From the NCBI RefSeq assembly GCF_021917145.1, contig NC_061068.1, positions 10,982,975-11,046,974 of the forward strand: a stretch of DNA of 64,000 bases, in the 5' to 3' direction. Each line of letters begins with the position of its first letter. Positions within the stretch are counted from its first letter, which is position 1. Of this stretch, positions 1 to 14,300 are shown in pieces. Both the position numbers and the translations under genes were made by a program. The stretch is from Hypomesus transpacificus (Eukaryota; Chordata; Actinopteri; Osmeriformes; Osmeridae). The notes beneath the pieces are model-generated. The model did not search any database and was not told where the DNA came from. It worked only from the letters and a program-made list of their open reading frames with translations.

Positions 1-2785
<2,785 letters not shown>

Positions 2786-2880
2786 CTCTACAATGCAGCA
2801 CCACCACGACTGAACCTCACGGAACCACTCAGGAACAACTTTAAAGCAAGTTTACATCTGCAGCACCAGACGCACAAAAG
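2786..2880 (+). other. fmod: Candidate 5' non-coding exon of fmod
   Basis: Class II SLRP genes normally start with a non-coding exon. The segment ends in a good donor (AAAAG|GTATGTGT at 2881), and a polypyrimidine acceptor (CTCCTCATCTCAG, ending near 3637) lies before the fmod start codon. The left boundary is a guess. Only transcript data could confirm this exon. Confidence 0.3.
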
Positions 2881-3687
2881 GTATGTGTCTTAGTAAATCT
2901 ATTCTCTGTTATTTTGTGTTCAATGTTCTTCAATGTTTTTGAGGGGATGGTGCTGTGAGATGTACACTTTGTATGAAAGAAATGGAAAACTAGTGGTTTT
3001 TACAAATCCAATACTGCATGCTGAGGATGATGATGCTCCAAAGACAAAGTGATGCGTGATACAATACAGAGTGCGAAGACACTACGATTTTAAATGTCCC
3101 CAAGTCTCCAAACATGTTAAATGATGATTGTGACAAACATCAAATATGAATAACAGCTGTGGTGAGCATGTAGTCTCTGTCCCTGTGAGACCAGTTAATT
3201 AAACTGTGTGTGTGTGTGTGTGTATGTGTACATGTGTGCAGGCATGTGCATGTGTTAGTGTTTCCGTGTGTCTGAGTGTGTGTTTCTACTGTACTGTAAC
3301 AGGCTGCAGATGTGGAAAAACACAGACACGCATTCCTCCCTCTCATACACAGATGTTTGTCTGCAAACAGGAACCAAGTGCATGATCCTGGCTGCCAGCT
3401 TAATCCTAGCTGCAGTAGTACATACATTTTTACTATTAAAACTTACAGCATGTGTAAAGTACTGAGTTACCTGACTATCAGCACATTCCTAAGCTAGTCC
3501 ACTATTTCCTGGCTTGTAGACTTGGCTATACTAGAGATAATCACCAAAAAACACTTTGATGGTTCCTGCACTGTAAATTCATGCGGTGACCAAGATGAAC
3601 TCTCATCTTACCTAACTGTACACTACTCCTCATCTCAGATTCCTACATCCAGTCCGCAGCAGTGTTGGCTCCACAGCACCCAGTTCC

Positions 3688-4651
3688 ATGGCTCTCCACA
3701 CATCCACCCTGGTCTTGGTCCTGGTCCTGATCATGCCTGCCCAGGCCTCCACTGATGTGGACACGGACTATGGAGGCGTCCCCCTGTGGATAAACCGTTT
3801 CCTAGGGGAGCCCAGTGTCCTGACCCTGCGTGGCCGGATGGACCCGTCATGGTACCGGGCAAACAACCCCCAGGCCTGTCCTGAGCCATGTGACTGTCCC
3901 ATCCAGTGGCCCACAGCCCTGTACTGTGACCACAGAACACTGGGAGCCATACCAGACAACCTGCCAGCCAGGACTGAATACCTCTTCCTACAGGTGAACA
4001 CTACCATGTTGTCATAGTTACTCAAAAAACATACAGCATTTGACTCCTGTGATGGAAATTATTGTAAGTGTTGCCTAAGGCAGCGTTGTATTGCAATAAC
4101 TGTCAGAGTGATCAAGGCAGTGGTATACAGCAAGCGTTAGCTTACATAGCACAGGGTTTATAATAACAAATCATGTGTTTAGGTTTATTAGCCAGACCTT
4201 GGGGTACAATGGTAGGGGGTATGACTCGAGAGCAGAAGATCGCTTTGGTCTCATGGCTTTAAGGAAAGACAGCAGTTCCATTTCTTGTTTTCTGTTCCCT
4301 CAGGACAACAACATCTCATCCCTGTCATCCTCTTCTTTTACCAATGGCACCAGCCTGCGTTGGCTTATACTGGACCACAACCAGCTGCAGAGCAACAGAG
4401 TGGACCACACTGCTCTCCAGAACCTGACCAGGCTGCACTTTCTTTTTGCCAACCACAACCATCTGACCACGGTACCAGAAAACCTGCCAGCCGGACTCCG
4501 GCAGCTCAGATTGGCCTACAACCACATTACCAGCATCACCCCAGGAACCTTCCAGAATCTAGAGCACCTCACTCTACTGTTGCTGCAGGGGAACAGATTC
4601 AGCACCATCACAGAGGATGACTTCAAAGGTAGCTAGTACTACACCTACACA

Positions 4652-4689
<38 letters not shown>

Positions 4690-5157
4690 TACACATACAC
4701 ACACTGGAAGAATGGACAAGCATCAGACGTGCAGTGAAACTGACAGAGGGACAAAGCAATGACAAGTCTAATGATGTTTCTGAGGTCCTCCTCTCCCGCT
4801 CTCTTTCTCCCTCAGGTCTGGTGCATCTGAACCTGTTGGATTTGAGCGGGAACCTGTTCCCCACCGTCCCCCGCCACCTCCCTCCCTCCTTGCAGCAGCT
4901 CTACCTGTCGAACAACTCCCTGTCTGGGCTGGAAGAGGACTGTCTGGTGGGCTTCAGCGGGCTCAGATACCTGCGTCTGAGTCACTGCGGTCTGCAGAGC
5001 CCCAGCATCCACCCCCTGGCCTTCAACCTGTCCTCCCTGGTGGAGCTAGACCTCTCCTACAATAAGCTCAGCCTCACCCCCACTGTCCCCACAACCCTGC
5101 AGTACCTCTACCTGGAGGCCAACCAAATATACCGTAGGAGACAACACACACACACAG

Positions 5158-5194
<37 letters not shown>

Positions 5195-6812
5195 CACACA
5201 CACAAGCTCACCACACCAAATAAACACACTGGCAATGTGCATGTTTGGAGAGCTGCATACAGTGAGAGTGGCATAGGATATCCAACACCTTAACCCTGCT
5301 GTGAAGGAGGAAAGGGGAAATGTGGAAAATATGACTGGATCTGTAAAGCAAAGTAACAAGCTGTCCAACACACCCCTCGTGCTCAGGGGAGGGTAGGGGG
5401 CGGGGCTAGAGGAGGGGGTGGGGCTAGAGGAGGGAACAGAGCTGGGGAGGCATGGGTGACATGGAGAGAGAGGAGCACTGAGGAGAGAGGAGCGCTGAGG
5501 AGAGAGGAGCGCTGAGGAGAGAGGAGCGCTGAGGAGAGAGGAGCGCTGAGGAGAGAGGAGCGGTCTAGAGACATCTGGGAGGGATTCACAAGGGGTGTCA
5601 GGCGAGCCAAAAGCACGCTCTGTTCTTTTCTTTATAATATCCTCTTCTTCTTCCTTCGTCTGTTTCTCTTAGACAGAGATTAGATTTCGATAGAGGGAAG
5701 CAGTGGAACTGCAGCCACAGTAGATCTACAGCTTTAGGTAGACATGGGAGTAAACGAACCACCGCCTATGAGAGGGAGGATGACATGGACACGATGATCT
5801 TCATAAATCTGTCTTTACTTGGTTCAGTTATCTTTTAGGAGCATTAATCATGATCTCAGCCCCCTCCTCTTCTGCATCGCAAACACAGACTGCCATATTG
5901 TGGCTGATAAACACAGGCGACAATGTAATACCAATGACGTAACAGCAATAATTTCTAAAATCACTGACCTCGACGTGATTTGAACACGCAACCTTCTGAT
6001 CTGGAGTCAGACGCGCTACCGTTGCGCCACGAGGTCCTGCTCAAGTCTTGCAAAAAAACTTTTTACACTCGTATTTGCCCCATATCTATACCATGGGAAT
6101 TCAACCAGATTCCCATATCAGTGGATAACTTCAAAGCTAACTCTGTCTGTGTGTTTGTGTGCGTGTGTGTGTGTGCATGCATGCTCGGATGTGTGTGCGA
6201 CTGTCTGACTAAACTGTGTTTATAGATAGCATTATTCGCAGTCCAAGAGTCAGACATTCTGTTCTGACTAGCACAGCGAATGTTCTGGCCAGAGGAAAGA
6301 ATGTGTTCCTGTTTTCCAGCCTGGGATCCAACAGAGAGGTCTGTGTGCCATTTTGGGACTGAAAAGAGCGAAATTCTACCTCAGTAACATTCACCTCACT
6401 GTCTGGCTCCCTGACAGCTACTGTGATTGCTGCCAAACCCAGTAGAAAACACCAGATGATGGCAGAGACAAGCTGTGGCTGTACTTCACCCTAGCTAAAG
6501 CACCAGCAATCTATCTAATGGGGTCAGCTTTTGTTTGATCACTAATTTCAGAGGAACAATCCAGCTAAACGGATAGTGAAGACAGAGTGAATTTCACCAT
6601 TAGTATGCCTGCTCTCATTTTCCCAGAGTGGAGTAACTTTGGATTCTATGTTCCTTCCAGAGTTCAGCGTGAGCAGCTTCTGCCAGGATGTGGGTCCTCT
6701 GTCCTACTCTAGAATGAAGATCCTACGACTTGATGGCAACAAGATGACCTACCACCAACTGCCTGCTGACTGGGTCTACTGTCTACGGGTGCTCCATCAC
6801 ATATACATATGA
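3688..6812 (+). CDS. fmod: Fibromodulin, collagen-binding small leucine-rich proteoglycan
   Basis: Coding exons are 3688-3993, 4304-4628, 4816-5133 and 6661-6812, all with GT-AG borders, giving 366 aa (human about 376). Seen: a signal peptide (residues 1-20), the class II N-terminal cysteine cluster C-X3-C-X-C-X9-C at residues 64-80, leucine-rich repeats with LxxLxLxxN cores, and a C-terminal cap (FSVSSFC, LRLDGN, then a final cysteine). The cap matches fibromodulin better than lumican or keratocan. Fibromodulin is secreted, binds fibrillar collagen and shapes fibril assembly. Oddities: the LRR region, a single large exon in mammals, is split by two extra introns (310 and 187 bp). Only two tyrosines (Y28, Y56) lie between the signal peptide and C64, against a tyrosine-rich sulfated segment in mammals. 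The start was chosen because it opens the signal peptide. Its neighbour prelp is a tandem paralogue, as in human 1q32. Confidence 0.93.
4646..4704. repeat. (CA)n microsatellite in fmod intron 2
   Basis: CA repeats with TA interruptions fill about a third of this 187-bp intron and begin within 20 bp of its donor site. Confidence 0.9.
5144..5203. repeat. (CA)n microsatellite in fmod intron 3
   Basis: CA repeat with two G interruptions, starting about 10 bp after the donor of the last fmod intron. Confidence 0.9.
5467..5562. repeat. 17-bp tandem repeat
   Basis: About five to six copies of a purine-rich 17-mer (GAGGAGAGAGGAGCGCT) inside fmod intron 3. The first copy differs by one base. Confidence 0.85.
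5965..6036 (-). tRNA. tRNA-Trp (CCA anticodon)
   Basis: A 72-nt tRNA read on the minus strand. The acceptor stem GACCTCG pairs perfectly with CGAGGTC, followed by discriminator A. The anticodon loop CTCCAGA gives anticodon CCA (tryptophan), and the A and B boxes match the vertebrate tRNA-Trp sequence. A TTTT Pol III terminator follows within 10 nt of the 3' end. It lies antisense inside the last intron of fmod. Confidence 0.95.
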
Positions 6813-7313
6813 GGCTGCCTCCTGACCCCCACTAACCCCTCCTGAACCGTCCTGACCCCTCCTGACCCCTCCTGACCCCCACTAACCCCTCCTGACCCCC
6901 ACTAACCCCTCCTGACCCCTACTGACCCCTCCTGACCCCCACTAACCCCTCCTGACCCCTACTGACCCCTCCTGACTCATCACAGTAGGATCACAAGAGC
7001 TCAGTATGACAAGCTATAAATCCAACCCTCTCTCACCTCCCGTCATATAGTCCTACTTCAGTACCTGGACAATCCAGAACGTAGTCCACAGTGTACACTG
7101 AGTGCTGTACAGGTCAGCTTCTACGGAGTAGCAAGAGCAACAGATGCTCACAACCCACCCACACAAACACAAGTGGCAAACATACATATGAATGTGCAGA
7201 TTGTATTTGAGCATAAGCACTTCATTTTTATCTTTGTGAAGCCTACCTATGATTTGTTCTTTTGAGGCAAGTTTCTGTATCTTACTGTTTTGTATAACAA
7301 TAAACCCAATAAA
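6813..7313 (+). other. fmod: fmod 3' UTR with poly(A) signals
   Basis: Two AATAAA hexamers at 7299-7304 and 7308-7313 lie about 490 bp after the stop codon and are the likely cleavage signals. The decamer minisatellite is at its start. Confidence 0.55.
6821..6978. repeat. 10-bp C-rich minisatellite after the fmod stop
   Basis: About 16 decamers mixing three unit types (CCTGACCCCT, CCTGACCCCC, ACTAACCCCT). It starts 8 bp after the fmod stop codon, so it would be transcribed as 3' UTR. Confidence 0.9.
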
Positions 7314-8724
7314 CATCCAAAATCCCTACTGAATGTCCACTGTCTTTTCTCCTCAGAAAGTAAACCATGCAGTGGTAGAAATAAATCTACAGATAAGATC
7401 TACAGAAGGCAATAAAGGTCACATTTCAAATATTTTGGTTCATTTCTCTGTGCCCATATCTCTGTGTCTCTGGGTGGCAGACAGGTAGCATGGGAGTGTC
7501 TCGCTGTGTCCAGCTGGGCAATGTGTCTCCACCAAGGAGACACAGTAACATTCCTCTATTATGACAGCATCCCATAATAACCAGTAGCCAGCTGTTAACA
7601 CCATAGCGACAGACTGTTTTTGTGCCTGAATCACATTAGCAGACCCCTAAAGTACCTGAAGAGACATTACATCCAGCCTACATCCCCAAACAAAACAGAT
7701 ATAACTGTAACCCTGGCAGCACTCAGGGTTGACAGAAGCCTACATTTACTGAGCTTTGCAAGAGTGTACTATGTGTGTGTTACTATGTCATTTTTACTAT
7801 TAAAAATCTCACTACCATATTTTCCAAGTTGCACTGTGTCTCGTACAGACCATCCATAGTCTTTAATGTGGTCTATAAACTGAGTGGAAAAGTGGAGGGA
7901 TGGAAAGAGTGAAAGGCAGAGCGTGATGGATGAGTGGGCCTTTTCTTGAGTTAGTCATCTTCCATTAAGCCAAATAATTAATTTGTCTTGCCCATACACA
8001 ACACAACACAACACACACACACACACATACTGGAGACAGGAAAGACACAGACGTTATGATATGGGTCGGAAATACTGACGTCAGTAATCACAGCCAGCAT
8101 TGACAACGTGGATTGAGTCATAGAGAGGATAAAAAAGGCTGTTACATAGTTTCATCATCACTATTAGCACTTCATTATACTTAAACCACTGTGGATGGTT
8201 CTGTAGTAGGACTGATCCTCATGGAGGGTTGTTGCTGCAAAACTCTGACGGTTTGGACATGAATCTCAATTCTGTCTCATTCCTGAAAGTAGCTCAACTG
8301 TGAGTGTTGAATTTACAGTTCCTTTCCTTCCCTGTGTGGAATAATATTGTATAACCAGGACATAACAGAATACAGAGGCAGTACTGTGCAGCTCAGCGCA
8401 GGTTAGGACAGCATGATATACTGCCCTGAGTGGTAGAGTCATCACTGAGACTTGCCTCGGTCATTCTTCCCCAGCCCCCAGCCCCCAGAAGAGACCCGGT
8501 CTTGAAAACAACTCAAACACAGCTCTCCCTATAGGGTCGTAACACACATACCAGGGGCCCAGCTCTCTAGGCTGCATTCCACCGTAGAAAATGAGTGGAT
8601 CCTGCAATTCATATCTGATCATACACACGTAGACACCCACTCACACCTCCACAGTGCTGTGGCCACTGGAAAAAACAGGGGCTGTATTTTCTATTAATAC
8701 ACTTTGAAAGGGGTGTTGCAGCAT
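7314..8724. other. Intergenic, no gene seen
   Basis: No coding exon or RNA gene is recognisable. There is one short (CA)n tract near 7998-8027. Confidence 0.6.
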
Positions 8725-8796
8725 GACCTTGTGGCGCAACGGTAGCGCGTCTGACTCCAGATCAGAAGGTTGCGTGTTCAAATCACGTCAGGGTCA
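8725..8796 (+). tRNA. tRNA-Trp (CCA anticodon), second copy
   Basis: A 72-nt tRNA on the + strand with the same anticodon arm as the other copies. The acceptor stem is GACCTTG with CAGGGTC, so one U-A pair and one G-U wobble are new and the stem stays paired. A TTTTT terminator begins about 5 nt downstream. The boxes look intact, so it is probably functional. Confidence 0.92.
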
Positions 8797-11323
8797 AGGT
8801 TTTTAAGATTTACTCACTGTACTCAAGGCAGTTTCATTCAGACCTCACTCACCCTGTTGACTAGATGGTGAACAGACTAAACTAGTCAGATTCCTGTGTG
8901 GTAGCTTTGAGTGTTGCCGCCTCAGACCTCCATGCTTGGGCTGTTAGACAGACTGCTGTGTAGGGGAGGCTGAGAGGAGACCAACAGGTCTGTTTGAGCC
9001 AGAGCCCTCCATCCTGTTCATTATACTCACAGACGCTGACTCTCACATTTTATTTATTAGCCACACAAACTCCTCCTACTTTACAGAACTGTTTGCAAAA
9101 AACACACAAACTTATCTCCCTCAACCAACATGATGCTTCAGTTATATATGTAGTATATTTCACTCAATATTATTCTCTCTCTGTTGACCTACTTTTGTTT
9201 TACCAACCCATTGGTTCCTGACAGTCTTAAAAGATAAGAGCAGGTTCATGTATGACAGTTTAGGACAAAATAAAGCTGATAATAAATCAGCTTTACTCGC
9301 CAAGTAAGTTTAACAAACAAGGAATTTACTAACACATATTTCCATATAGCAACAATCCTATCCATAATGTCCCACATGTGTGTTTACATTCATTGGTTTT
9401 CTTTGATTATCTAACAGTGAACATAAAAGCAGGCTAGAGTCAACACACTGGCAGTTGATGTTGGTCATTTTGCATAATTGGCAGCAGTTATCCGTCTCAA
9501 TGCAAACATTTTCACCCCTTCTATAATACAGGGGGTTCAAATGACGGTGGTGGAGATGGTCAAAGCAGGTTGAGGGCAAACGGGAAGAGGGGGGGGGGGG
9601 GGGTTTCCATGAACTGCTCATCAGGCAGTCCTCTGGGACACAGCCTCATATGGGAAACACATGGGGATTACATAAGGTAACACACAGGCACATATACATC
9701 CACTGAAGGGAGGTGGTCATGATGAGCCGCCATCCAGATAGGATCCATCTGTTGTGGAAGAATGAATATCATTCAATGTAGTACTATGATGAAACAACGG
9801 ATGTTATAATGTAATATATGTTTGTGGTAATATAAGGTAGGCCTTGATTGACCAATTAGTCAACTTGCCTTAATTTAAACCACAATAAAACTGAGATTTA
9901 CAAACATTAACTGTGCAGTTTATGTCTTTGTTACTCAAGTAAAAGTGCCTGTGTCATATCCAGTCATTCACAGCCCAGTCAGAAACCAACACCGGGATCC
10001 AGAGCAATGAGCAGGTGTATTAAAATAAACAGTCTGAGACCACAGCCTGTTCCCCTCTTACTGGAGTTAAGTCAGTCTGGGTTTGAGTCTGGGTCTGTCT
10101 GATTTGAAGGATGATAGATGGGCTTTGGCAAACAAAGGACATATGACAATAATATGATATGGATGTCTGCCCATAAGCAGCCTAACCAACTTCAGCTGCT
10201 TCCTGTATGCAGCAGAAATGTGCCCTGCAGGTATGCACACATCCATGAGGCTCGATCTGCTGGGCTGGTTTGGTTACTCCCGCCCGTGACATGTCATAAC
10301 GTGTCCTGTTATAACGTGACCTGTTATAACGTGACCCGTGGACCTCTACCCTTCTAACAAAAGTGGAGTTTTCTTAAGCCTTGCTCCGAACAAAGTTCCT
10401 TCACACAAGCGAGTCTCCCTAGATACTGCTTCCCCCTGCATCTTTCAGGGCTGCTCTTTTGATTCATGTAATTGTAAAAAAAAATAATAATACTTAAAGT
10501 AGGCCTATATGTATAATTGGGTAAAGTTAAAGATCCGTTGTTGGTTGGTTGGTTTATTAAACCCCATAAAAAACCTAATGAATCCAATCTCCGGTCCTCA
10601 TCGGTTTGGCTGTACATATGTTACACATTTATTTCCAAGGCTCATTAACATGTCAATTTGTGTTGTTGTGATTAAAAGATGGAATGTTTACTTCACATTA
10701 CCGCATAATGAACACTACATGCTACTTTACCAGTGACGTTATATGTAGCCTACCTTCGTCCAACCAACCGTTGAGTGAACACTTGACTGTACATTGAAGA
10801 CGCATGAGGGAGTACGTGGACAGCGGCATCTTTATCATCCGACCATCTCTCAGCATTTCCTCCACGTTGAGTTCTGGCTGAGTTTCACAAGCCTTCGTGG
10901 TCTTAACAGTGTAATCATTCCAATCGACCATTAAATTACAGGACGGGCCGATCTAGGACCGCCAAATTATTATACACAAACTATCTCAGCCTGTGCTCGC
11001 CTAGGGAGCAGCTGTTGTCTGCTGCAGGACTGCCTCGGCCCCAGTGCTGCCTCTGTATTTGTTCGCTGTTGTACAAACAAATCTTCTCACCTCCTCAATA
11101 AATATATTGCAGCCTTGTCATTTGTTTGGTCACTGTAACAACAGTTTCCAGATACAGTTAGCAGATACTCGGCTGCATTGTGCTATTCGTTGTAGTATCA
11201 GTATTCGTGTTGTTGCCTGTTTGCGAACAATAAAATAGCTTTAACACGGCCACCACACACTTTGAAATGCTTCTACGAAATGCTACAAGGATTGAGGACG
11301 ACTTTGAACATAGCTACATACAC
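8797..11323. other. Intergenic, repeats only
   Basis: No coding exon seen. It contains an interspersed-repeat fragment (9270-9360), a G homopolymer at 9588-9603 and a small 15-bp tandem repeat (unit CCTGTTATAACGTGA) at about 10286-10337. Confidence 0.55.
9270..9360. repeat. Interspersed repeat fragment, family not named
   Basis: The stretch around AATCAGCTTTACTCGCCAAG followed by ACAAACAAGGAATTTACT resembles the segment at 26312-26400, which has the same order of motifs (AATCAGAATT, TTTATTGCCA, TAAGTTTACATAAACACAGA). Two diverged copies in one window argue for a dispersed family. Confidence 0.45.
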
Positions 11324-11395
11324 GACCTCGTGTCGCAACGGTAGCGCGTCTGACTCCAGATCAGAAGGTTGCGTGTTCAAATCACGTCGGGGTCA
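11324..11395 (+). tRNA. tRNA-Trp (CCA anticodon), third copy with altered A box
   Basis: A 72-nt tRNA on the + strand with CCA anticodon and a TTTT terminator within about 10 nt. It differs from the first copy at tRNA position 10 (G to T, so the A box begins TGTCGC rather than TGGCGC). This breaks the first D-stem pair and a conserved A-box base. It may be weakly transcribed or a decaying copy. Confidence 0.85.
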
Positions 11396-14300
11396 AAGTA
11401 TTTTAGGGACTGTATACTGCGTGGGATTGATCACAATTGGTAGAAGGGTGCTCTTACCTTTGAGTTGACAAGAATATATAGCCCATTAGTGCAACTGTGA
11501 TGGACAGGCCCAAACTTCTACATCAGCATTACTGCCTGAGACATTTTACTGTGTAAACATCATTAGTACTGGAAGTAGCTTTGGTGGCCTCGTTAGCGCT
11601 ACCTATTTTACCACACTGTTCACCAGGATGCACGCACACACTCAAGCACAGACACACAATCCTGGCAGACTTGCACTGGTAATATCATTTGAACTTCAGA
11701 TTTCTTGTAACATTGTTTGTAGCTTGGTATTTGGTACAGGTATTTTAGAGAGGAGATGGAGTGGTGGCAAGCATTGTAAAACCTTGACAAAGGTGCTTCC
11801 AGTGACATCACCCCTGCAGCAGTACCATATGAGACTCATAGAGAGCTAAAGTCATGGTGGTTTGATTGTGAGAGCAAAGAGTCATTAACCAGGATTCCCA
11901 CAGTCTCATAAAAAAGTTGAGGCGGGTGGGGCTGGGGAGGCCCTAAAGAATGTGTAAGTGACGTGTTTAGGAGTGTCTCTCAAATATTGGAGGAAAATAT
12001 GATTTATGCCTTAGTTTTTCTTGGTCTGGTCCTTTCCCTCTCTCTGCCCCCTGACCAGATGGCTTTTCCCAGCAGAGTGGCCTCAAACTGGGGAATGAGC
12101 TCAGCTGTGCTTCCTGGAGAGAGAGGAGCGAGTGGAGCGAGAGGAGTTGGAGAGGGAAGGGGCAGAGCACAATGTGAAGACAACAGAAGGCATAGGAGAA
12201 ACTGATGTGGTAGCTGTACCAATGTAGAGCACGAGGGAGGGGCAGTAGAAAAGGGGACAGAGTATGGAGGGAGCCACCAAGGGGAGTGGGCAACAAATCT
12301 CCATCCGTGCTCTGCCTGTTACCCTTGAGCTGCAGGAATGTGCTGCTAATGAGTCTGAAAAAACAGCCTGATACACGCATACATACATGAATTCACACAC
12401 ACACACCAACAAACACACACACGACCTAACGCTATGGCTTACCACAGCTGAATTGAACCATGGAGGACAATGAACACCTACAGCAAGAAGAGAAGAACAT
12501 TCGAGAGAGTCAAGCAGTAGGGTGGTTGTAATTAGACTCACATGAGAATCACTGTATGTAAATAATCAGAGAGTGAGAGGAAGGATGGATCCCTGGAGCA
12601 TACAGTCAGAGTACAGTACACACTCCCCCCTCCCCCCACACCACACACACGGATAATGAATGCACCTCTAGAGGAATGGGAACTGAGAGAAAGAACGCAC
12701 TGTGACCTCACAGGGAACACAGCCAGGGAACAGACCCAAAGCTGGCTTGTCCACTGACGGAGAAAGGGGGAGGGAGTGAAAGAGAGAAAAGTAGATGGAG
12801 TCAGGGAAGGAAAGAAAGAGAGGGAAAGAGCCAGAGAGATAGAGAGAGAGAATGGGAGAGAGGCAGTGAGGAGGGGGATAAGGAGAGAGAGGGGTGGGAA
12901 AAGAGTGAGAGAGGCAGAAAGAAGAGAGACAGAGAACTTGTGACTTGATAAAAAAAAGGGCAGGTACCAGAGGCAGGTAAGGCGCATTATTTATTTTACG
13001 TATGCTGCACGCTTAATAACAGCATGTAAACACAGCAGGAACATAAATGTGTGTGTGTTCGAAATAAAGTGTGACAGAGAGAGCCGTGTAAAGCATGAGT
13101 GCGTGTGGAGGGAAGAACTTGGCAGATCCAAACAGTGCTTGTGTGTTTCTATAGAAACCCTGTGCCATGCGAGTGGTACTGCTCTCTCCTCCTCTGCTGA
13201 CAGAGACTGAGGTGCACAGCTGCTCTGCTTCTTTTGACACCATAAACATTTGCTCAGGACTCAGAGCATGGTACTGTTTAAACTGTCTGTCTTTGGTCAT
13301 GAGACACATTTGTGTGAGAAAATGAACAGAAAGGGGAGCTTATCTTTTTCACAGTCTAATGAGATCATGAAAAACAACAGTGTGCTGACATTGGTTGGGG
13401 CCGTAGGTACTACAGTATTTCAGTCTGCCTTCAGAAGCTCTGTAACTCTTATCAGAGAGTAATACTGTTTTCCATTTTTCTGTGAGTGGGCAGCTAATGA
13501 TTGCTTGTATTATGCTTTGTATACCAGCAGAATGTTGTGTCGCAGAAAGTAAGGCTTTGCTTGGTCTGAATTTTACATCAGCACTGACAAACATGGTGAA
13601 AGATTTAAAAACCAGTAATATTTTAACCACTTCCATTCCTATCAAATGGGATGTGCTTGATTGTGATGGATGGGACTCTTTTCCACTTTTCCTTTAAGAG
13701 AAAAAAATGAATGCAGGCTGAAGAGAGAGCAGAAAGACATCACACTGCTCATCTCTGAGTTATCTTTCTAAATAAAACTTCCAGAAACTTTCTTCTGGAA
13801 TTGTAATTCTGGGAAACTTTACCAATGCATGCCACTACAATAGACTACATAAATCATTTGGCGAAATGAACAATATGCAACTTTGAATGCAAGTGTATAA
13901 ATAGGATTTAGGTCCAACAAGGTTATAGTTCAACAGCCCAACTACAAATAGATTGCATTTGAACTCCCTATGAACAGACCCTGCTGCTGAGTAGTGTAGA
14001 GACTATAACGTAGGCTGTTTGTTAAAGCACAGACTGTAGAGACTATAACGTAGGCTGTTTGTTAAAGCACAGACTGCAGGCTCGACAGCTCCTCTGCAAA
14101 GCTGTCGCCTCCACAGAATTGGTGGCTTGACTCATCCTGCACAACACTTGTATTCTTATTCTGACTTCTTGACAAGGAACAGTCGACAAGTGATGTCAGC
14201 CATATCAGGATGCAAAACTAAGGTTCTGGATCACTGGACATAAACAGGCTGTCAGACAGACTTGGGCTCTGGATGACTGGATAGAAACAGGTTGTCACCC

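Noticed and set aside
13482-13697. 71-codon open frame with a hydrophobic start
   Set aside because: No splice or promoter context and no family match; length is within chance for this AT-rich stretch.
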